From the NCBI GenBank assembly GCA_963728075.1, contig CAVSIP010000001.1, positions 744,001 through 808,000 on the forward strand: a stretch of 64,000 nt of DNA, read 5' to 3'. The translations under genes and the position numbers were made by a program. Below the pieces are notes generated by a model. It was not told where the DNA came from. It did not search any database and saw nothing but the letters and a program-made list of their open reading frames with translations. Positions 62,605-64,000 of this stretch are shown piece after piece (within the stretch, counting starts at the first letter, position 1; every line of letters begins with the position of its first letter). Source of the DNA: CAVSIP01 sp963728075 (GTDB lineage Bacteria; Actinomycetota; Actinomycetes; JAFAQI01; DASSKL01).

Positions 62605-63045
62605 TCAGCTGTGCACAGAGATGGCCACGCTGGTCACGCTCGCAACCGTCGGCTCGGTCGAAAGCGTGCAGACCACCTGTGTGTCACCGGTGGCGGCGCC
62701 CGAGAACAGTGCGGATGCGATGTTGAGGGTGGAGAGCAGTGTCGGGACGCACGTAGCGTTGCTGGCAGCGCTCAACACGCCGCTAGCGCCGGACAGGGTC
62801 ACTTCGCTCGTGAGGTTGCTCAGGTCCGTGCTGGGCACCAGGAACTCCACCTTGCTCAACAGCGAACTGTCCAACGTGTCAGCCACGTACTTGATCTGTG
62901 AGATGTCGACACCCGAGGCCGACACACTTCCGTAGCCGAGCTTGGACGCCGACACGCCGGTGTTGCTGTCGGTGAAGGCGCTGCCTCCGGCGATGACGAC
63001 GCCTGCCAGGAGGCCCACACCCAGAAGCTTCTTGGTGCTCCGCAT
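62605..63045 (-). CDS. small secreted protein with SipW-substrate-like signal peptide
   Basis: 146 residues. Starts MRSTKKLLGVGLLAGVVIAG, followed by GSAFTDSNTG. A hydrophobic helix followed by a short FTDxNT-type motif resembles TasA/camelysin-type SipW substrates (AYFTDTET-like). The mature part is Ser/Thr/Val/Ala-rich and beta-prone (VTLSGASGVLSAASNAT) with two cysteines that could form a disulfide. ATG 63045 has GGGGAG at 7 nt. Probably exported and processed by the adjacent peptidase. No family assigned. Confidence 0.75.
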   Translation of the reverse strand: MRSTKKLLGVGLLAGVVIAGGSAFTDSNTGVSASKLGYGSVSASGVDISQIKYVADTLDSSLLSKVEFLVPSTDLSNLTSEVTLSGASGVLSAASNATCVPTLLSTLNIASALFSGAATGDTQVVCTLSTEPTVASVTSVAISVHS

Positions 63046-63319
63046 CTTGTGCTCCCCGCTTGCTCCGTTGCGGTGGCCCGCTACCACCGCGTTCTGGGCT
63101 AGTTGTCGGCCGCGTGCCGGGCTACTGAAGCCCTCATCTCTCGCTAGGACCAAGATGACTCGGATTGACTAGGCCACTTGCCAGATCGGTGACGTGGCGC
63201 TGCTCCGGTCGGAGCAGTTTCGGACCGTTTTCGGCCTGAGGACCGAACCGCGCTCAAGACCGCCGTCCGCAACGACGATCACCCCCCTCAGTGTCCGGAT
63301 GTCGACTTGGGGAGGAAAC
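63046..63319. promoter_or_regulatory. divergent intergenic region of the secretion module
   Basis: 274 nt separate the minus-strand secreted-protein gene and the plus-strand Fn3-like gene. It is less GC-rich than its surroundings and holds small inverted repeats, such as GCTCC/GGAGC at 63211-63224 and TTCGG/CCGAA near 63229-63246. No clear promoter consensus seen; both promoters must lie here. Confidence 0.45.
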
Positions 63320-64000
63320 ATGCGGGTGCGACGGGGGCTGGCCAGGGCCATGCTCGCAGTGGCGGTGGCAGCGGGAGCCGGAATCGCGCCCATGATGGCG
63401 GCGAACGCCGCAGTGGCAACCTTCCCGGCGCCCAGCGGGTTGTGGCCCCCACCGCCGCCGCCGCAGTCCACGTATGACGTGCCGCAGTACAAGAACCTGG
63501 AACTGAGGTGGCACGACACGGGCGCCAGCGCATACCTGGTCGAGCTGACCGATGACGGGACCTACGCCGAAGGGCATGTCCTGCGTGCGACGACCAGGCT
63601 TCCCCGCTGGTCGCCTCCGACCACCATCCCCGCCGGCAGCTACCGCTGGCACGTGAAGGCCCTCTACCCCGGCGGCTCGAGCGCCTGGGCGGCGTCCAGC
63701 TTCGTTCGTGGCTGGGATGCGGCGCCGGCGAACCCCCAGGCTGACACGAGCGCAGCTGCGCCGACGTTCTCCTGGTCCCCGCTGACTGACGCCTCGTTCT
63801 ACGAAGTCGAGATCAGCGACATCAACGTCGACCAGCAGCAGCCACCGATGGCCGGGACGTGGCGGCATTCAACCTGCTACACGAATCACACCTTCCTCTC
63901 GCTGTACGGCGTCGTTGCCGGCACCGAGAACACTCCCGGTGACGAGGGCAACTGCCCCACGAGCGTGACTGCAGACAGCGCCGACATGAGTGGGCAGACG
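63320..64000 (+). CDS. secreted protein with fibronectin-III-like repeats, cut by window end
   Basis: Open frame of 227 codons from ATG 63320 (GGAGG 4 nt upstream) to the window edge with no stop. Signal peptide RVRRGLARAMLAVAVAAGAG ending near ANAAVA, a short proline run (WPPPPPPQ), then two repeats of Fn3-like pattern: LELRWHDTGASAYLVELTD ... YRWHVKALYPGGSSAWAAS, and APTFSWSPLTDASFYEVEISD. Such repeats occur in extracellular or wall proteins. Two cysteines in the second repeat region. Transcribed away from the peptidase/substrate pair. Confidence 0.75.
   Translation, partial: MRVRRGLARAMLAVAVAAGAGIAPMMAANAAVATFPAPSGLWPPPPPPQSTYDVPQYKNLELRWHDTGASAYLVELTDDGTYAEGHVLRATTRLPRWSPPTTIPAGSYRWHVKALYPGGSSAWAASSFVRGWDAAPANPQADTSAAAPTFSWSPLTDASFYEVEISDINVDQQQPPMAGTWRHSTCYTNHTFLSLYGVVAGTENTPGDEGNCPTSVTADSADMSGQT

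Overview
The window is a very GC-rich stretch (well over 70% G+C by eye) of an actinobacterial chromosome. The evidence is the gene order (recN-nadK-tlyA; infC-rpmI-rplT-trmH-kinase-pheS-pheT; efp-nusB next to bldD and the pyr operon), the actinobacterial signature genes bldD and mihF, an ATPase-motif-less PriA, and an rRNA operon of the high-GC Gram-positive type, with a large insertion in the 23S helix 54 region and no tRNA in the spacer. A genus cannot be assigned from the proteins, but a complete 16S gene is present (about 11667-13188) and would settle it. Almost every gene is on the minus strand. The exceptions are a DUF1015 gene (5557-6825), an alpha/beta hydrolase (33172-33843), bldD (58299-58811) and a partial secreted protein at the right edge.

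Layout, left to right (most genes read right to left). 1-5.5 kb: recN, nadK, tlyA, a 50-residue protein, a phasin-like protein, a HAD phosphatase and a TPR protein. This is the conserved block known from mycobacteria, here heavily frameshifted. 5.5-8 kb: DUF1015 protein, SSB-like protein, second TPR protein. 8-13.5 kb: 5S, 23S and 16S rRNA with promoter, antitermination-like motifs, processing stem and terminator. 13.5-24.2 kb: a ten-step arginine cluster argC-argJ-argB-argD-(response regulator)-argF-argR-argG-argH-mpg-tyrS in which every junction is a 4-nt start/stop overlap. A single-domain receiver protein sits inside it. 24.2-31 kb: pheT, pheS, an orphan PAS histidine kinase, a SpoU/TrmH methyltransferase, rplT, rpmI, infC. 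31-34 kb: nested palindromic repeat, a DMT transporter, hisG, alpha/beta hydrolase. 34-37.7 kb: riboflavin operon ribD-ribE-ribBA-ribH behind an FMN riboswitch. 37.8-47.7 kb: rpe, rsmB, fmt, def, priA, GerMN lipoprotein, metK, coaBC, rpoZ, gmk, mihF. 48-58.1 kb: pyrimidine operon pyrR-pyrB-pyrC-carA-(small membrane protein)-carB-pyrK-pyrD-pyrF. 58.2-60.9 kb: bldD with two matches to the BldD operator, nusB, efp, an M24 peptidase. 60.9-64 kb: a SipW/ER-type signal peptidase fused to a DUF5305-like ectodomain, a small secreted protein with a SipW-substrate-like signal peptide, and a divergent secreted protein with fibronectin-III-like repeats.

Most of the window is housekeeping: amino acid (Arg, His), pyrimidine, flavin, SAM and CoA synthesis, translation start and aminoacylation, and omega/IHF/NusB support for transcription. 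The least expected parts are the receiver protein inside the arginine operon (with an orphan kinase 8 kb upstream on the same strand), the small membrane protein wedged between carA and carB, the loss of hisE beside hisG, and the signal peptidase/secreted protein module at the right end.

Eight genes (recN, nadK, tlyA, argH, argF, argJ, ribE, priA) carry frameshifts. Several are normally essential and their protein sequence resumes perfectly in another frame, so sequencing or assembly indels are the likely cause. Their boundaries below span the reconstructed gene.
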